Positions 37,434 through 49,226 of a DNA stretch of 64,000 nt are shown piece after piece (the stretch's first letter is position 1; each line of letters starts with the position of its first letter). Made by a program: the position numbers and the translations under genes. The DNA is from Marinagarivorans sp. (GTDB lineage Bacteria > Pseudomonadota > Gammaproteobacteria > Pseudomonadales > Cellvibrionaceae). The notes under the pieces were generated by a model. The model saw nothing but the letters and a program-made list of their open reading frames with translations. It searched no databases and had not been told where the DNA came from. The stretch is taken from contig JANQJB010000097.1 in the NCBI GenBank assembly GCA_028281865.1, positions 1-64,000 of the forward strand, given 5' to 3'.

Positions 37434-38165
37434 TTAGCGCAAATCCTCAACCCAATATTTGGTGGCGCCGCAAACCGCGACGGGTGCGGCGAAAATGTTG
37501 ATTATAGGGATCATCGTAAATAACATCGCAGTGCCGCCAAACCCCAAACTAGTCCAACGTTGCGAACCTAGGCGCGCGCGCAACTCGCCAAAACTAAGCC
37601 TGTTGTTGTCTGCTGCGTAGTCGGTGTACTGCACAGCCACACACCAAGCACTCCAGGCTAGCGTAAGCAGAGTCGCTATTGGGCTACCAATACCGGTAAA
37701 CGATAGAAACAAAGCGGCAATAAAAACCAGCACGCCCCATAAAATAAAATATATTTGCTTGCGAATCTCCCGCATAACGACCCGCGGAATCATTGCCAAT
37801 AAGCTTTCACCCTCAAGTGGTTGCCCGGTAAGCACGCGTTCGGTCTTTTCTGCGAGAAAACCGTAAAAAGGTGAAGCGATGATATTGGTCAGGGTAGTAA
37901 AAAAAAAGCCGTAGGCAATAAGCATAACAATGGCAAACACTATGCCGAGCAGCCACGCCACCCAGTTCAGCCAGGAAGGCAGTTCATTTTCTAACCACAA
38001 GACGCCGTCGTTGTAATAAGCCACAAATGCTGTGGTTAGGCCGATAAATAACAGTATATTCACCAAGATCGGAACTAGCGCATACCAGCGCAGTTCGGGT
38101 CTGACCAGCAGTTCAGCGCCATCGATATAATTGCGAGCACCGATAAATATTGAGTTCCTTTCCAA
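37434..38165 (-). CDS. cysZ: CysZ-like sulfate transport / EI24-domain membrane protein
   Basis: 243-residue membrane protein with four main hydrophobic segments. GARNYIDGAELLVRPELRWYALVPILVNILLF and SPFYGFLAEKTE, then AWSAWCVAVQYTDYAADNN, are EI24/CysZ-family motifs. CysZ imports sulfate for cysteine synthesis in E. coli. Convergent with the GGDEF gene, which is 27 bases away. Confidence 0.88.
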   Translation of the reverse strand: MERNSIFIGARNYIDGAELLVRPELRWYALVPILVNILLFIGLTTAFVAYYNDGVLWLENELPSWLNWVAWLLGIVFAIVMLIAYGFFFTTLTNIIASPFYGFLAEKTERVLTGQPLEGESLLAMIPRVVMREIRKQIYFILWGVLVFIAALFLSFTGIGSPIATLLTLAWSAWCVAVQYTDYAADNNRLSFGELRARLGSQRWTSLGFGGTAMLFTMIPIINIFAAPVAVCGATKYWVEDLR

Positions 38166-38204
38166 CGTGAGTGGCCTTTTAGTCTAGGTTCTATCTATTG
38201 TGGG

Positions 38205-38501
38205 CTATTGGGCGCCGTGTTTGATAAGCGAGTCGATATAGGGACCGGCGTTACGGTGGCGGCGTACAATACTTAAAAAGGACTGCCCATCGCGATTGGT
38301 TGCATTAATATCGTTGCCTGCGTCAACATAGAATTGTACAAAAGTTGCGAAGTTGTCTTCGTTCATACCGCGATAGGCTTTTTCTAACAAGTGAAAACTC
38401 GAAGATTCCCCACTGGGTGGCTGGGTGTTTAAAAACGAACGGATACGCTCATCGTCAAATGTTTCGCCTAAAACTTTTTGTTTATCTTTTTTGAGTACCA
38501 T
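38205..38501 (-). CDS. PA4642-family small protein, ankyrin-like C-terminus
   Basis: 98-residue cytosolic protein, function unknown. It begins MVLKKDKQKVLGETFDDERI and contains HLLEKAYRGMNEDNFATFVQFYVDAGNDINATNRDG, the ankyrin-like motif of a small family I recall as PA4642-like. It lies just downstream of gatB on the same strand. Confidence 0.75.
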   Translation of the reverse strand: MVLKKDKQKVLGETFDDERIRSFLNTQPPSGESSSFHLLEKAYRGMNEDNFATFVQFYVDAGNDINATNRDGQSFLSIVRRHRNAGPYIDSLIKHGAQ

Positions 38502-38530
38502 TATTAATCTCTACTACAACTCTTTACCTT

Positions 38531-39976
38531 TTATTGCCCAGTTAACTTACTCAAAAGTATCTGGTTGAGGACTTTCGGATCCGCTTTACCCTGTGTGGCC
38601 TTCATCGCTTGGCCGACAAAAAAACCGAGCATCTTCGGTTGTTTGTCGGCAGAAGCTGCGCGAAAATTATCAACTTGTTTTGGGTTGTTAGCGATAATTT
38701 CATCAGCGATGGCCTCTAGCGCAGATGTATCAGAAACCTGCTTTAAACCTTTGCGCTCAATAATCTCATCTGCTGTACCACCATCGCTCCACAGCGCCTC
38801 GAAAACCGTTTTGGCTCCCTTGCTCGAGATTGTGCCGTCGTCAATTCGTACAAGCAAGCCGGCGAGTTGTTCAGGCGATATTTGGCTCTCGCCGATACTC
38901 AATTCCTGTTTATTGAGTTGTGCAGCGAGATCCCCGATTATCCAGTTTGCGGCAGGTTTAGGCAGCTTGCACAGTTGTACAACTGACTCATAGTAGTTTG
39001 CTGTTTTTGCATCCGTTGTGATTATACTCGCGTCGTACTCCGACAGGCCGTATTCATTTATAAAGCGTGTTTTTTTCGCTTCCGGCAGTTCGGGCATGCG
39101 CGCGCGCGCCTGGTCAATAAATTCATCGTCGAGCTCTATTGGTAATAAATCGGGGCAGGGAAAATAGCGGTAATCGTTGGAGTCTTCTTTGGATCGCATT
39201 GACCTCGCTTTGCGCGTTTCACCGTTGTATAAACGTGTTTCCTGTACAATTTTATTGCCTGATTCGATCTCGCGAATTTGCCGTTCGACTTCTAGTTCTA
39301 TGGCTTCTTCCATAAATTTAAATGAGTTAAGGTTTTTGGTTTCTGTTCTGGTACCGAGTGGATCACCGGGTTTACGAACAGAAATATTGACATCAAAACG
39401 CATCGACCCTTGGGCCATTTCTCCATCACAGATTTCTAACGCGGTAACTATTTGATGGAGTTGTTTTGCAAACGCAACAGCTTCTTCCGCAGATCTCATA
39501 TCAGGTTCAGTAACAACTTCAATTAGCGGTGTCCCAGCACGGTTTAAATCGATGCCAGACATACCGTGAAAATCCTCGTGCAACGACTTGCCTGCGTCTT
39601 CTTCCAAATGCGCATGATGGATGCGGATGCGCTTACTTTCTCCGTCGTCGAGCTGGATATCGAAATAGCCTGCTCCGACGATGGGTTCGGCGAGTTGGGT
39701 TGTTTGATAGCCTTTGGGTAAATCAGGATAGAAGTAGTTTTTGCGCTCGAAAACTGATCTTTTGCCTATTTCGGCATTCGCGGCGATGCCAAACATAACA
39801 GCGTATTCAAACGCTTTTTTGTTCGGCACAGGCAGAGTGCCTGGCATCGCCAAATCGATCGCGCAGGCCTGAGTATTTGGTTCGGCACCAAAAGCAATGC
39901 TAGCGCCGGAAAAAAGCTTGCTTTTGGTCGCGAGCTGGACGTGGATTTCGAGGCCAATAACCGTTTCCCATGCCAT
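38531..39976 (-). CDS. gatB: Asp/Glu-tRNA(Asn/Gln) amidotransferase subunit B
   Basis: Binding and kinase subunit of the GatCAB complex, which converts mischarged Glu-tRNA-Gln or Asp-tRNA-Asn to the correct amide form. [20 protein letters not shown] is the signature start and [16 protein letters not shown] follows; the C-terminal tail is a helical YqeY-like domain. 481 residues. It starts 15 bases after gatA. Confidence 0.98.
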   Translation of the reverse strand: MAWETVIGLEIHVQLATKSKLFSGASIAFGAEPNTQACAIDLAMPGTLPVPNKKAFEYAVMFGIAANAEIGKRSVFERKNYFYPDLPKGYQTTQLAEPIVGAGYFDIQLDDGESKRIRIHHAHLEEDAGKSLHEDFHGMSGIDLNRAGTPLIEVVTEPDMRSAEEAVAFAKQLHQIVTALEICDGEMAQGSMRFDVNISVRKPGDPLGTRTETKNLNSFKFMEEAIELEVERQIREIESGNKIVQETRLYNGETRKARSMRSKEDSNDYRYFPCPDLLPIELDDEFIDQARARMPELPEAKKTRFINEYGLSEYDASIITTDAKTANYYESVVQLCKLPKPAANWIIGDLAAQLNKQELSIGESQISPEQLAGLLVRIDDGTISSKGAKTVFEALWSDGGTADEIIERKGLKQVSDTSALEAIADEIIANNPKQVDNFRAASADKQPKMLGFFVGQAMKATQGKADPKVLNQILLSKLTGQ

Positions 39977-39991
39977 GATTAAGCTACCTTG

Positions 39992-41452
39992 TTACGCGAT
40001 ATCCGCAGGTTCAAAAGAGTGAAAATCAGTCGCACATTGAAATTGATGTGCAGCGTTGAGCATGCGCCCCTCAGCAAAATAATTGCCGATAATTTGCAAA
40101 CCACAGGGCTTATTGTCGACAAAACCGCAGGGAATCGACATGCCGGGCAGGCCTGCCAAATTGGTAGCGATGGTGAAGATATCCTCAAGGTACATCGCAA
40201 CTGGGTCGTTGCCTTTAGCGCCTATTTTAAAAGCGGGGTTTGGTGCAGTGGGCCCCATTATTAAGTCGACTTCCTTAAATGCCTCCACAAAATCCTGCTG
40301 GATAAGCCGCCTTGCTTTTTGGGCCTGAGCATAATAAGCGTCGTAGTACCCGGCGGAAAGGGCGTAAGCTCCCACCATAATGCGTCGTTTCACTTCATCA
40401 CCAAACGCTTCGCTGCGCGAGCGAACATAAAGCGCTTCGACGCCTTCCCCTTCTTTTAGTTCTGCCCGATAGCCGTACCTAACGCCGTCAAAACGCGAGA
40501 GATTTGCTGAGCATTCGGCAGGGGCGATTACATAGTAAGCTGGAACCGCAAGCTTTGTATGAGGCAGTTGTATTGCCTTAGTTTTTGCTCCGAGCTTTTC
40601 GATTTCCGCTATAGCCGCTTGCACCGTAGTAGCTGTTTCGGGGTTTAATCCCTCTCCGAAATACTCGTCTGGAACGCCGATCGTCAGGCCCTCAAGGCTA
40701 GTGTTTAACGTGTGGGAGTAGTCCTCAACGGGACGCTCGATCGAGGTCGAGTCTTTTGCATCAAAACTTGCCATTGTGCTGAGCAAGAGAGCGGCATCTT
40801 GTGCGTTGCGAGCCATGACGCCACCCTGATCTAAACTCGATGCAAACGCAATCATTCCCCAGCGCGACACCCGGCCATAAGTTGGTTTTATTCCCGTGAT
40901 TCCGCATAGACTGGCAGGTTGCCGGATCGAGCCACCGGTATCTGTTGCTGTTGCTCCGGGTGTCAGGCAAGCTGCGACGGCAGCTGCTGACCCACCTGAA
41001 GAGCCGCCGGCAACACATTCTTTATCCCAAGGGTTCTTTACTGGGCCGAAGAAGCTCGTTTCATTAGACGAGCCCATCGCAAATTCGTCCATATTGGTTT
41101 TGCCGAGGGTTACGGTGCCTGCTCGAGCAAAATTTTCGACGCTAGTCGCATTGTAAGGTGGGACAAAATTAGCGAGCATTTTTGATCCGCAAGTTGTTAA
41201 TACACCGCGCGTGCAAAAAATATCTTTGTGCGCGATAGGAATGCCGCATAGTGCGGGAGCGTCACCTTTGGCTAATAGAGCATCGGCGGCATTGGCTTGC
41301 GCGAGCGCTTGCTCGTTACAGGTGGTGATAAAACTGTTGTACTGTGGGTCAAGCTTTTCAATGCGTTTGAGAAAAAACTGCGTGAGTTCTGCGCTAGAAA
41401 CTTCGCGTTTTCGCAGTTTTTCAGCCCATATGCTAATACTGTTGTTGTACAT
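39992..41452 (-). CDS. gatA: Asp/Glu-tRNA(Asn/Gln) amidotransferase subunit A
   Basis: Amidase subunit that supplies ammonia. The amidase signature [14 protein letters not shown] with a downstream [11 protein letters not shown] holds the catalytic serine, and HKDIFCTRG has the lysine. I prefer the ATG at 41450-41452 ([13 protein letters not shown]); the upstream GTG at 41470 adds only six residues with no clear ribosome binding site. Confidence 0.96.
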   Translation of the reverse strand: MYNNSISIWAEKLRKREVSSAELTQFFLKRIEKLDPQYNSFITTCNEQALAQANAADALLAKGDAPALCGIPIAHKDIFCTRGVLTTCGSKMLANFVPPYNATSVENFARAGTVTLGKTNMDEFAMGSSNETSFFGPVKNPWDKECVAGGSSGGSAAAVAACLTPGATATDTGGSIRQPASLCGITGIKPTYGRVSRWGMIAFASSLDQGGVMARNAQDAALLLSTMASFDAKDSTSIERPVEDYSHTLNTSLEGLTIGVPDEYFGEGLNPETATTVQAAIAEIEKLGAKTKAIQLPHTKLAVPAYYVIAPAECSANLSRFDGVRYGYRAELKEGEGVEALYVRSRSEAFGDEVKRRIMVGAYALSAGYYDAYYAQAQKARRLIQQDFVEAFKEVDLIMGPTAPNPAFKIGAKGNDPVAMYLEDIFTIATNLAGLPGMSIPCGFVDNKPCGLQIIGNYFAEGRMLNAAHQFQCATDFHSFEPADIA

Positions 41453-41549
41453 GAGATCTATTCTGTCCACGTGATCGCGTTTAAACGGTTTTATGATTGG
41501 CTCAAGGTTTTGAAGTTTGTGTGGGGTTTTTTAGATGAACTTTATTTGG

Positions 41550-41831
41550 CTAATCGATGACTTTGGGAACTAAAAATAAGCCATTTTCTGTTTCCGGCGC
41601 AATGGCTTGGAATTCGTCGCGAACATTATTCTCACTTATCTCATCGGCACGCAACCTTTGCAATGCATCCAGCGGGTGAGCCATGGGGATGACATTTTTT
41701 GTGTCGGCAGAAGACAGTTGCTCAACGAGTTCCAAAATGTTGCTCATTCCGGCAATTGCTTCGTCGATTTGATCGTCTTCAATGTGCAATTTTGCCAGTT
41801 TGGCAATATTCTCGATTTCCGCGCGGTCCAC
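41550..41831 (-). CDS. gatC: Asp/Glu-tRNA(Asn/Gln) amidotransferase subunit C
   Basis: Small bridging subunit of GatCAB (93 residues), with IAKLAKLHIEDDQIDE and VEQLSSADTKNVIPMAHPLD, the family pattern. GTG start at 41829-41831 with GGGGAA in front. First gene of gatCAB, divergent from mreB. Confidence 0.92.
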   Translation of the reverse strand: MDRAEIENIAKLAKLHIEDDQIDEAIAGMSNILELVEQLSSADTKNVIPMAHPLDALQRLRADEISENNVRDEFQAIAPETENGLFLVPKVID

Positions 41832-43334
<1,503 letters not shown>

Positions 43335-43901
43335 AGCTCATTTACAGGTTATCGGTCTTTTTCGCCTCGCTAACTTCAGTCGTGCTCCATTTGGAAAAGT
43401 TGCTCCAAAATCCGAGTTGCTCAAGGCTTTGGTTTGAAGAGTTGGATTATTAATAAACCCCTGCGAACTATTAACCTGACATTCGAATAGCTTGTCCTGA
43501 TCTCTTTGAATGTCGCCCTTACAATTTGGCACCTTTGCTCCGAACGTCTTGCTTTTGAAAGGGCTCGCATGAGCCTCTGCTCATGAAAGGGTTCATCCTG
43601 CGCTTTCTATCAATCTGGCACAATTAAATGCCAAGTTAATAGCGTATCTTATTTTTCAATTTTCTGGCTTGAGGTTAAACTATTGAAATTGCAATTGATC
43701 GGGCCGTTTTCTGCGCATTTTAAATTGTTGCTACTCAAATTGTGGTGCTACTTTGTGAAACTGCTAAGTTTTAAGAAAATCTGGTCGACTCACTGATTGG
43801 TGACGACGCTCTAACGGCACAGCTATTTACCCGATACTATTCTTTACCGATTTAATTGATTTAATACTGATTTGGCTAACGGCTACTGCGGAGGCCCTCT
43901 T
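43335..43901. other. Long gap between mreB and mreC
   Basis: About 570 bases with no supported coding frame, where mreB and mreC are usually much closer. It holds a perfect seven-base hairpin, CATGAGC/GCTCATG around CTCT (43568-43585), flanked by GAAAGGG repeats, and a looser GACATTC/GAATGTC pair upstream. The hairpins could terminate or process the mreB transcript, and an internal promoter could drive mreCD. Confidence 0.5.
43890..43894 (+). promoter_or_regulatory. Strong Shine-Dalgarno GGAGG of mreC
   Basis: GGAGG lies seven bases before ATC at 43902-43904, the ideal distance. It is inside the frame opened by the TTG at 43872, so it supports the inner start of mreC. Confidence 0.6.
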
Positions 43902-44807
43902 ATCAAACCCATTTTTACCCAGGGACCTTCACTCGGAGCACGCGCAATTGCGCTCACATTGACTGCGTTGCTTGTCGCCGTCATTTTTAGTTTCACCGAC
44001 TGGTTTGATCGAATCTCCGACCGCGCTGTCGACATCATATCGCCTCTGTATTGGACAACTAATTCACCCTCAGAAATTGAACAATGGGGTAAAAATCGCT
44101 TGCGAGATAAATCTGCGATTTTGGAGGAAAACGAGAGTTTGCAGACCGAGTTGCTTATTTTGAGACGCAAATTGCAAAAAATGGCGTCGGTGGAGGCGGA
44201 AAACACGCGTTTGAGGCAGTTGTTAAACTCGGTCGATAACTTAGATGACCGCGTTGTCGTGGCTGAGCTAATCGGAGTATTTCCCGACCCCGCTGTGCAC
44301 AAAGTTATTATTAATCGTGGTAAGGAAAATGGCGTTTACAAGGGGCAGGCCGTGGTTGATGCTCACGGTTTGGTTGGGCAAGTGGTGCGAGTGGGTTCGT
44401 TTAGCAGTGAAGTGTTGTTAATTTCTGATTCCAGTCACGCGATTCCTGTGCAAATTGATCGCAATGGCGTACGTCTTGTGGTGGAGGGTTTAGGTAGCGT
44501 GCATGAAATGGCTCTGCGTCACGTTTCGAGCACGGTCGATGTTCAAGAGGGTGATTTGCTGGTCAGCTCCGGGTTGGGGCAGCGTTTTCCTTATGGCTAT
44601 CCTGTGGCAAAAGTAGAGTCTATTGTGCAAGACCCAGGTAAACCTTTCTTGCATGTAAAATTGCGACCGATGGCCCAACTCAATCGCAACCGCCACGTGT
44701 TGTTGGTGTTTGAGCACCCCACGCTAGATGATTTAAAAGGTCGATCAATTGAAAATAGCGATCAGAAAATAGAGTTGCCATCTCAAACTCAAGGTGAAAA
44801 CCTGTGA
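43902..44807 (+). CDS. mreC: Rod-shape-determining protein MreC, probable AUC start
   Basis: Membrane-anchored protein linking MreB to the periplasmic wall machinery. One transmembrane segment (ALTLTALLVAVIFSF), a coiled coil (EENESLQTELLILRRKLQKM) and the beta-rich MreC domain. Pseudomonas MreC begins MIKPLFAKGPSL, and here the matching xIKPIFTQGPSL starts at ATC 43902, seven bases after GGAGG. The other in-frame start is a TTG at 43872 with no ribosome binding site, adding ten residues. I take ATC as the inferred start; 302 residues. Confidence 0.85.
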   Translation: MKPIFTQGPSLGARAIALTLTALLVAVIFSFTDWFDRISDRAVDIISPLYWTTNSPSEIEQWGKNRLRDKSAILEENESLQTELLILRRKLQKMASVEAENTRLRQLLNSVDNLDDRVVVAELIGVFPDPAVHKVIINRGKENGVYKGQAVVDAHGLVGQVVRVGSFSSEVLLISDSSHAIPVQIDRNGVRLVVEGLGSVHEMALRHVSSTVDVQEGDLLVSSGLGQRFPYGYPVAKVESIVQDPGKPFLHVKLRPMAQLNRNRHVLLVFEHPTLDDLKGRSIENSDQKIELPSQTQGENL

Positions 44808-45298
44808 CGGGATTTTCGCTTGGCTATGGTGGTTTGCTTTTTGTCACCTATCTAATTGCGCTGCTACTCTCAGTTTTCCCGCTGGGGCTGGGCACTTTGT
44901 CGTGGATGCGACCGGAATTTGTATGTTTACTGAGTATCTATTGGTTGCTTTATACACCTCATAAAGTTGGCATTGCGCTGCCTTGGGCGATGGGTTTTGT
45001 GCAGGATATTGTCGAGGGTGGTGTTTGGGGCGCGCACGCATTTGCGATGGCGATAGTCGCTTACATTGTGCTGCTGTCTTATCAGCGTTTGGTCAGTTAT
45101 TCGCGTGTTCAACAAATGATGTGGGTGCTGATTTTGATTGGTGTACATCAAATATTTTTTAATTGGCTGCAAGGGCTAATGGGAAATAGCGTTCCGGTTT
45201 CACTAATATTGTTGCCGACGATAATGAGTGGTTTGTGCTGGCCGGTTATGGTGCTGATTTTACGCCGCTTCTCAATGAAATATCGCCCGGCACTATAG
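44804..45298 (+). CDS. mreD: Rod-shape-determining protein MreD
   Basis: Small integral membrane protein of the elongation machinery, with five hydrophobic segments. PEFVCLLSIYWLLYTPHKVG and GFVQDIVEGGVWGAHAF are family motifs. The GTG start overlaps the mreC stop (GTGA), so translation is probably coupled. Confidence 0.93.
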   Translation: MTGFSLGYGGLLFVTYLIALLLSVFPLGLGTLSWMRPEFVCLLSIYWLLYTPHKVGIALPWAMGFVQDIVEGGVWGAHAFAMAIVAYIVLLSYQRLVSYSRVQQMMWVLILIGVHQIFFNWLQGLMGNSVPVSLILLPTIMSGLCWPVMVLILRRFSMKYRPAL

Positions 45299-45335
45299 TT
45301 GCTTGCGTGGATAAAAACGTTTTTGGAGGTAGGCC

Positions 45336-45929
45336 TTGTCTCTGGAATATGATCTGATTTTGGCTTCACAGTCTCCGCGTCGAAGAGAGCTGTTAAAGCA
45401 AATTGGCGTGCGCTTCGAAGTAAAAATTTCGAAAATTGAAGAACTGCGTGGCGTTGATGAAGACCCAGAATATTATGTACAGCGTCTTGCATTGGAAAAA
45501 GCGCAGGCCTGCGCGTCTCAGGCTATTCCTGTTTTGGGCTCCGATACGACTGTAGTGATAGATGACGAAGTGCTTGAAAAACCGCGTGATCAAAATGATG
45601 CAGCGGACATGTTGGCCGCGTTAAGTGATCGTACCCATGATGTGATAACGGCTGTAAGTTTAGTGCAAGGTTTAAGTGAGGGAAATTCTCGCGATAAGAC
45701 GATTATTTCTCGCAGCAAAGTTACATTTCGGTCTATTTCTCGAGACGAAGCGCTTGCCTATTGGCACACGGGTGAACCCGCAGATAAAGCCGGCGGCTAC
45801 GCCATTCAGGGATTAGGCGCAGTTTTTGTAAAAGATATACGTGGAAGCTATTCGGGTATTATGGGTTTGCCTTTGTTTGAAACGGCACAGCTTTTACGGG
45901 AATTTAATGTACCTGTGTGGCGATTGTAA
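45336..45929 (+). CDS. maf: Maf-like nucleoside-triphosphate pyrophosphatase
   Basis: Hydrolyses modified or canonical NTPs (dTTP/UTP type). LASQSPRRRELLKQIG is the N-terminal signature; GSDTTVVIDDEVLEKP and EPADKAGGYAIQGLGA carry the active site. TTG start at 45336 with GGAGG upstream. Normally followed by rng; here the sialic-acid genes intervene. Confidence 0.95.
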   Translation: MSLEYDLILASQSPRRRELLKQIGVRFEVKISKIEELRGVDEDPEYYVQRLALEKAQACASQAIPVLGSDTTVVIDDEVLEKPRDQNDAADMLAALSDRTHDVITAVSLVQGLSEGNSRDKTIISRSKVTFRSISRDEALAYWHTGEPADKAGGYAIQGLGAVFVKDIRGSYSGIMGLPLFETAQLLREFNVPVWRL

Positions 45930-46029
45930 AATAGTGATTAATAGAAAAATTCACTTTGGTCCTGCAAAATAATCTGTTTTTAAGCACAAATGATAAGTAT
46001 TGCAAACATACGATGCCACAATCATCACC

Positions 46030-46141
46030 GAGGCATGAATTGGGACTTATTTTCAAGGCACGCCGTAAACCCATCCATGGGGGCTCGATCGCGCGAATCC
46101 CGCGCGCGACGGCCTTGAAAATAAGTCCCAATCCCTGCCTC
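46030..46141. repeat. Palindromic intergenic repeat, copy 2
   Basis: Outer arms of 21 bases pair perfectly (46039-46059 with 46112-46132) and continue as GAGGCA/TGCCTC (46030-46035 with 46136-46141). The conserved core at 46063-46086 (CCGTAAACCC, TCC, TGGGGG) differs from copy 1 in only three of 24 bases. The inner hairpin here is TCGCGCG/CGCGCGA, unrelated to copy 1. It lies 101 bases after maf and 26 bases past the neuC stop, at the edge of the sialic-acid module. Confidence 0.88.
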
Positions 46142-46166
46142 TCCGAGTTTATTCAAACATCAATCA

Positions 46167-47300
46167 CTATTCTTCAGAGCCAAATTGGTGAAAGACTTTT
46201 TGTATATTGGTGTCCCAAAGCGCATCGTTTTGTATACACGCCAAAAACGCAGCGGCACTGTTACCGTCACCAAATTCTTTTTGCGGTTCTCGTTCGAGAG
46301 TGTGAATATTATTAATGGCATCGATTATTTGTGCTTCTTCGATTTTCGGCACGTTTAATATACCTTTACTTTTGCTGCGATTTGCTTGCCGCGAGCCGAT
46401 GTTGATAGCGGGAACTCCGTAAAAAGGCGCTTCGCGAACTCCTGCACTCGAATTACCGATAACAAATGCAGCTTCACGCATTAACGTCAAAAAATATTCA
46501 AAACGCATGGACGGAATAAGAAGAAAGTTTTCTACACTTTCTAGCGTCGTGTACTCGTTAAAAATTAATTCCGAGCCTTTGTCATTATTTGGATAGATTA
46601 CAACATAATTTTTGCGTGACTTTTTTAGCGCGCTAACAAAATTGCGGACATGTGCGGCGAGCACATCAATCTCTGTTGTCACCGGATGAAAAAGTACTAT
46701 GCCATAGTGATCAAAGGGAATATTGTAGTAATCCCTTACCGTACTGAGAGAGGGTAAGTCGTCAGACACCATAATATCGAGGTCAGGGGAACCAATCGTG
46801 AAAATAGCTTCTTCGTCTTCGCCCATTTGTACAAGGCGTTGCTTGGCTTCTTCATTGGAAACAAAATGTAGGTGGGCAAGTTTACTGACTGAATGACGAA
46901 TAACTTCGTCTATTGTGCCTGAAACTTCACCGCCTTCGATATGTGCAACGAGAATATTATTGAGCGCTCCGACAATTGCGCCCGCCATCGCTTCAACTCG
47001 GTCACCGTGAACTACGATCATATCGGGGCGAAATTCGTGGACCCAATCTGAAAAACCGTTGATGGTTTTCGCCAATACATGATCCATTTCGTCTTGGTTA
47101 TTTTGGTTGATAAATTTATGAATTTCGCCGCGCCCGTTTTTTTCAATTTCAATATAGGTTGCACCGTACTTCGAAAGCATATGCATGCCAGTAGCAAAGA
47201 TATGTATATCGAATTTTTTATCGGCATCGACGATATTGATAAGCGAGCGAATTTTGCCGAAATCAGCGCGCGTTCCACTGAGAAAAACAATTTTCTTCAT
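46167..47300 (-). CDS. neuC: UDP-GlcNAc 2-epimerase (hydrolysing), sialic-acid type
   Basis: Converts UDP-GlcNAc to ManNAc plus UDP, the first step to sialic acid. VFLSGTRADFGKIRSL, VVHGDRVEAMAGAIVG, HIEGGEVSGTIDE and GNSSAGVREAPFYGVP are the family motifs. 377 residues, last gene of neuA-neuB-neuC on the minus strand. A LegG-type (GDP-sugar) relative is possible, but no other legionaminic genes are seen. Confidence 0.9.
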   Translation of the reverse strand: MKKIVFLSGTRADFGKIRSLINIVDADKKFDIHIFATGMHMLSKYGATYIEIEKNGRGEIHKFINQNNQDEMDHVLAKTINGFSDWVHEFRPDMIVVHGDRVEAMAGAIVGALNNILVAHIEGGEVSGTIDEVIRHSVSKLAHLHFVSNEEAKQRLVQMGEDEEAIFTIGSPDLDIMVSDDLPSLSTVRDYYNIPFDHYGIVLFHPVTTEIDVLAAHVRNFVSALKKSRKNYVVIYPNNDKGSELIFNEYTTLESVENFLLIPSMRFEYFLTLMREAAFVIGNSSAGVREAPFYGVPAINIGSRQANRSKSKGILNVPKIEEAQIIDAINNIHTLEREPQKEFGDGNSAAAFLACIQNDALWDTNIQKVFHQFGSEE

Positions 47301-47309
47301 AAATGCATA

Positions 47310-48347
47310 TTATTGAATATCACTGTGTTTGAGCAGACGAGGTTCATCGATATCTTGCGCTGCAATTTTGCCGAGAATATTTTCATATTGCTCTGCAGAT
47401 ATTTCACCTGTTCCCGGACGACGAACCCATAGATTGTCTGCGCTGAAAACTTCACCTTCTTTAACCGGTTTTATTGTGACCACGGAAGCGAAAGCAAAGT
47501 CGATGGTGACTTGCTCTTCGGCTAGCTGAGTTTTGCCGCCGCCACGCGCTAAGCGAATAATCTCGGCAGCTTGTTTTAATTCCTTAAATGCATCAGGGTC
47601 CATTGAGCAAACGATATCGGGTCCTTCGCGTTCCATCGAGTCGGTGAAATGCCGCTCTAATATATCGGCGCCTAAGGCGACAGCGCCGAGGCAGGGGTAA
47701 TTCGATGAACTGTGATCCGAGAGCCCAAGTACTGCGTTGGGGAAAGCGTGGCGCATCTCGTTCAATGCTCCCAGCCGAACGAGTTCGGGGGGAGTTGGAT
47801 AAATATTGGTGCAGTGTAAAAGTGCATATTGAACGTTGTTCGCCTCTAAAATAGCCACCGTTTTTTTTATGCTTTCAATGGTGTTCATTCCGGTACTGAC
47901 AATCATGGGCCTGCCGAAAGAGGCGATATGTTTAATCAGAGGATAGTTATTGCATTCACCGGAGCCAATTTTATAGGCAGCGATATCCATACGCCTCAGG
48001 CGATCAGCTGCCGCGCGGGAAAATGGCGAACTCATAAAGATTAAACCCTGCGCTTCGACGTAGTCTTTCAGCGCAATCTCTGCTTCTTCGTCCAGCGCGC
48101 ATTCTTCCATAATGCTGTAAATCGATTTGTCTGCGTTACCCGGAACCACGGATTTGGCTTCCTGAGACATTTCGTCTTCAATGACATGAGTTTGGTGTTT
48201 TATTACCTCGGCACCTGCCTCTTTTGCCGCATCAACCATTTCTTTTGCAACCTCCAGCGAGCCGCCGTGGTTGATGCCGATTTCGGCGATGATAAAGGTG
48301 GGCTCATTGGGCCCTATGACACGATCTTGAATTTTAATGCTGTTCAT
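47310..48347 (-). CDS. neuB: N-acetylneuraminate synthase
   Basis: Condenses ManNAc with phosphoenolpyruvate to make Neu5Ac. [51 protein letters not shown] and EKHF-type ERHFTDSM are the TIM-barrel motifs; a C-terminal antifreeze-like SAF domain ([17 protein letters not shown]) follows. It overlaps neuA by 14 bases. Confidence 0.94.
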   Translation of the reverse strand: MNSIKIQDRVIGPNEPTFIIAEIGINHGGSLEVAKEMVDAAKEAGAEVIKHQTHVIEDEMSQEAKSVVPGNADKSIYSIMEECALDEEAEIALKDYVEAQGLIFMSSPFSRAAADRLRRMDIAAYKIGSGECNNYPLIKHIASFGRPMIVSTGMNTIESIKKTVAILEANNVQYALLHCTNIYPTPPELVRLGALNEMRHAFPNAVLGLSDHSSSNYPCLGAVALGADILERHFTDSMEREGPDIVCSMDPDAFKELKQAAEIIRLARGGGKTQLAEEQVTIDFAFASVVTIKPVKEGEVFSADNLWVRRPGTGEISAEQYENILGKIAAQDIDEPRLLKHSDIQ

Positions 48348-49029
48348 CTCGTTTCCGTATTATCTCTTCAACGCGAGCAAGGTCGCTGGTGTTATCAATA
48401 TCAATGCTGTCGCTGGCAGACATTATATATGGCTTTATACCTTCCTTGGGGAACGCTTCGTTTTTCATAAAGGTAGCGGTTGAGAATATATAGATTGCGC
48501 CATTGGCGAAGAAACATTGTGGCAGGCTCTGACGAGGTCGATACGGAAAATCCGGGCCATAAGCTCCAACGAGGTCTCCGCTATTATCGAGTTTATAGGC
48601 TTTTAGGGGATGATTGTCAGGTTCAACCACGCTCACGAGCATTTCACAATCTGAGTCATCATAGATACTTTTAGCCTCGCGAATGTGCGAGGCGGTGCGC
48701 AGCGGAGAGGTAGGTTGTAGCAGAACAATATCGTCGTACTTATGCCCTTTTTGTGACAATTCCTTAATGCAATGGCTTATAGCGGGCTCTGTTGGGCTCT
48801 GATCTTGAGACAAATTATCCGGGCGAATCAGGGGCGTAGCACCAAAGCTTTCGGCGACCTGCAAGATATCGGCACCATTGGACGTTACCACAACGTCAGT
48901 AAATATCTGGCTTTCGAGCGCAGAGTTTATGGTGTAGTAAAGCAATGGTTTACCGGCCAACTGAGCAAGATTCTTATTCTTTATTCCTTTTGATCCCGCC
49001 CTAGCAGGAATAAGACCGAGTGTTTTCAT
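48334..49029 (-). CDS. neuA: CMP-N-acetylneuraminate synthetase
   Basis: Activates sialic acid with CTP to CMP-sialic acid. [28 protein letters not shown] is the nucleotidyl-transfer signature and [14 protein letters not shown] the second motif. 231 residues. First gene of the three; divergent from the sialyltransferase-like gene, with 197 bases between. Confidence 0.94.
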   Translation of the reverse strand: MKTLGLIPARAGSKGIKNKNLAQLAGKPLLYYTINSALESQIFTDVVVTSNGADILQVAESFGATPLIRPDNLSQDQSPTEPAISHCIKELSQKGHKYDDIVLLQPTSPLRTASHIREAKSIYDDSDCEMLVSVVEPDNHPLKAYKLDNSGDLVGAYGPDFPYRPRQSLPQCFFANGAIYIFSTATFMKNEAFPKEGIKPYIMSASDSIDIDNTSDLARVEEIIRKRDEQH

Positions 49030-49226
49030 TAGATAATATCAGACCTGCGAAAAACTGTTAGTATGCCTTTTGACGATTATTTCGACCAGTAGCAAGTGTA
49101 TTCAACTCGAATTGAGAGCGATACACGATATCTTGTGCGTTGTGAGTTCGGGTTGTTTATACTGCGCGCCGGAGTCGACGATTATTTTGAATAACATAAA
49201 AGCTGTTGCTAACGATTAACTGCACT

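Noticed and set aside
43338-43532. 64-residue minus-strand frame in the mreB-mreC gap
   Set aside because: No ribosome binding site, no family features and a composition not like the neighbouring genes.
45956-46315. 119-residue open frame across the palindromic repeat
   Set aside because: It runs through the hairpin element and into the antisense of neuC and has no family features.
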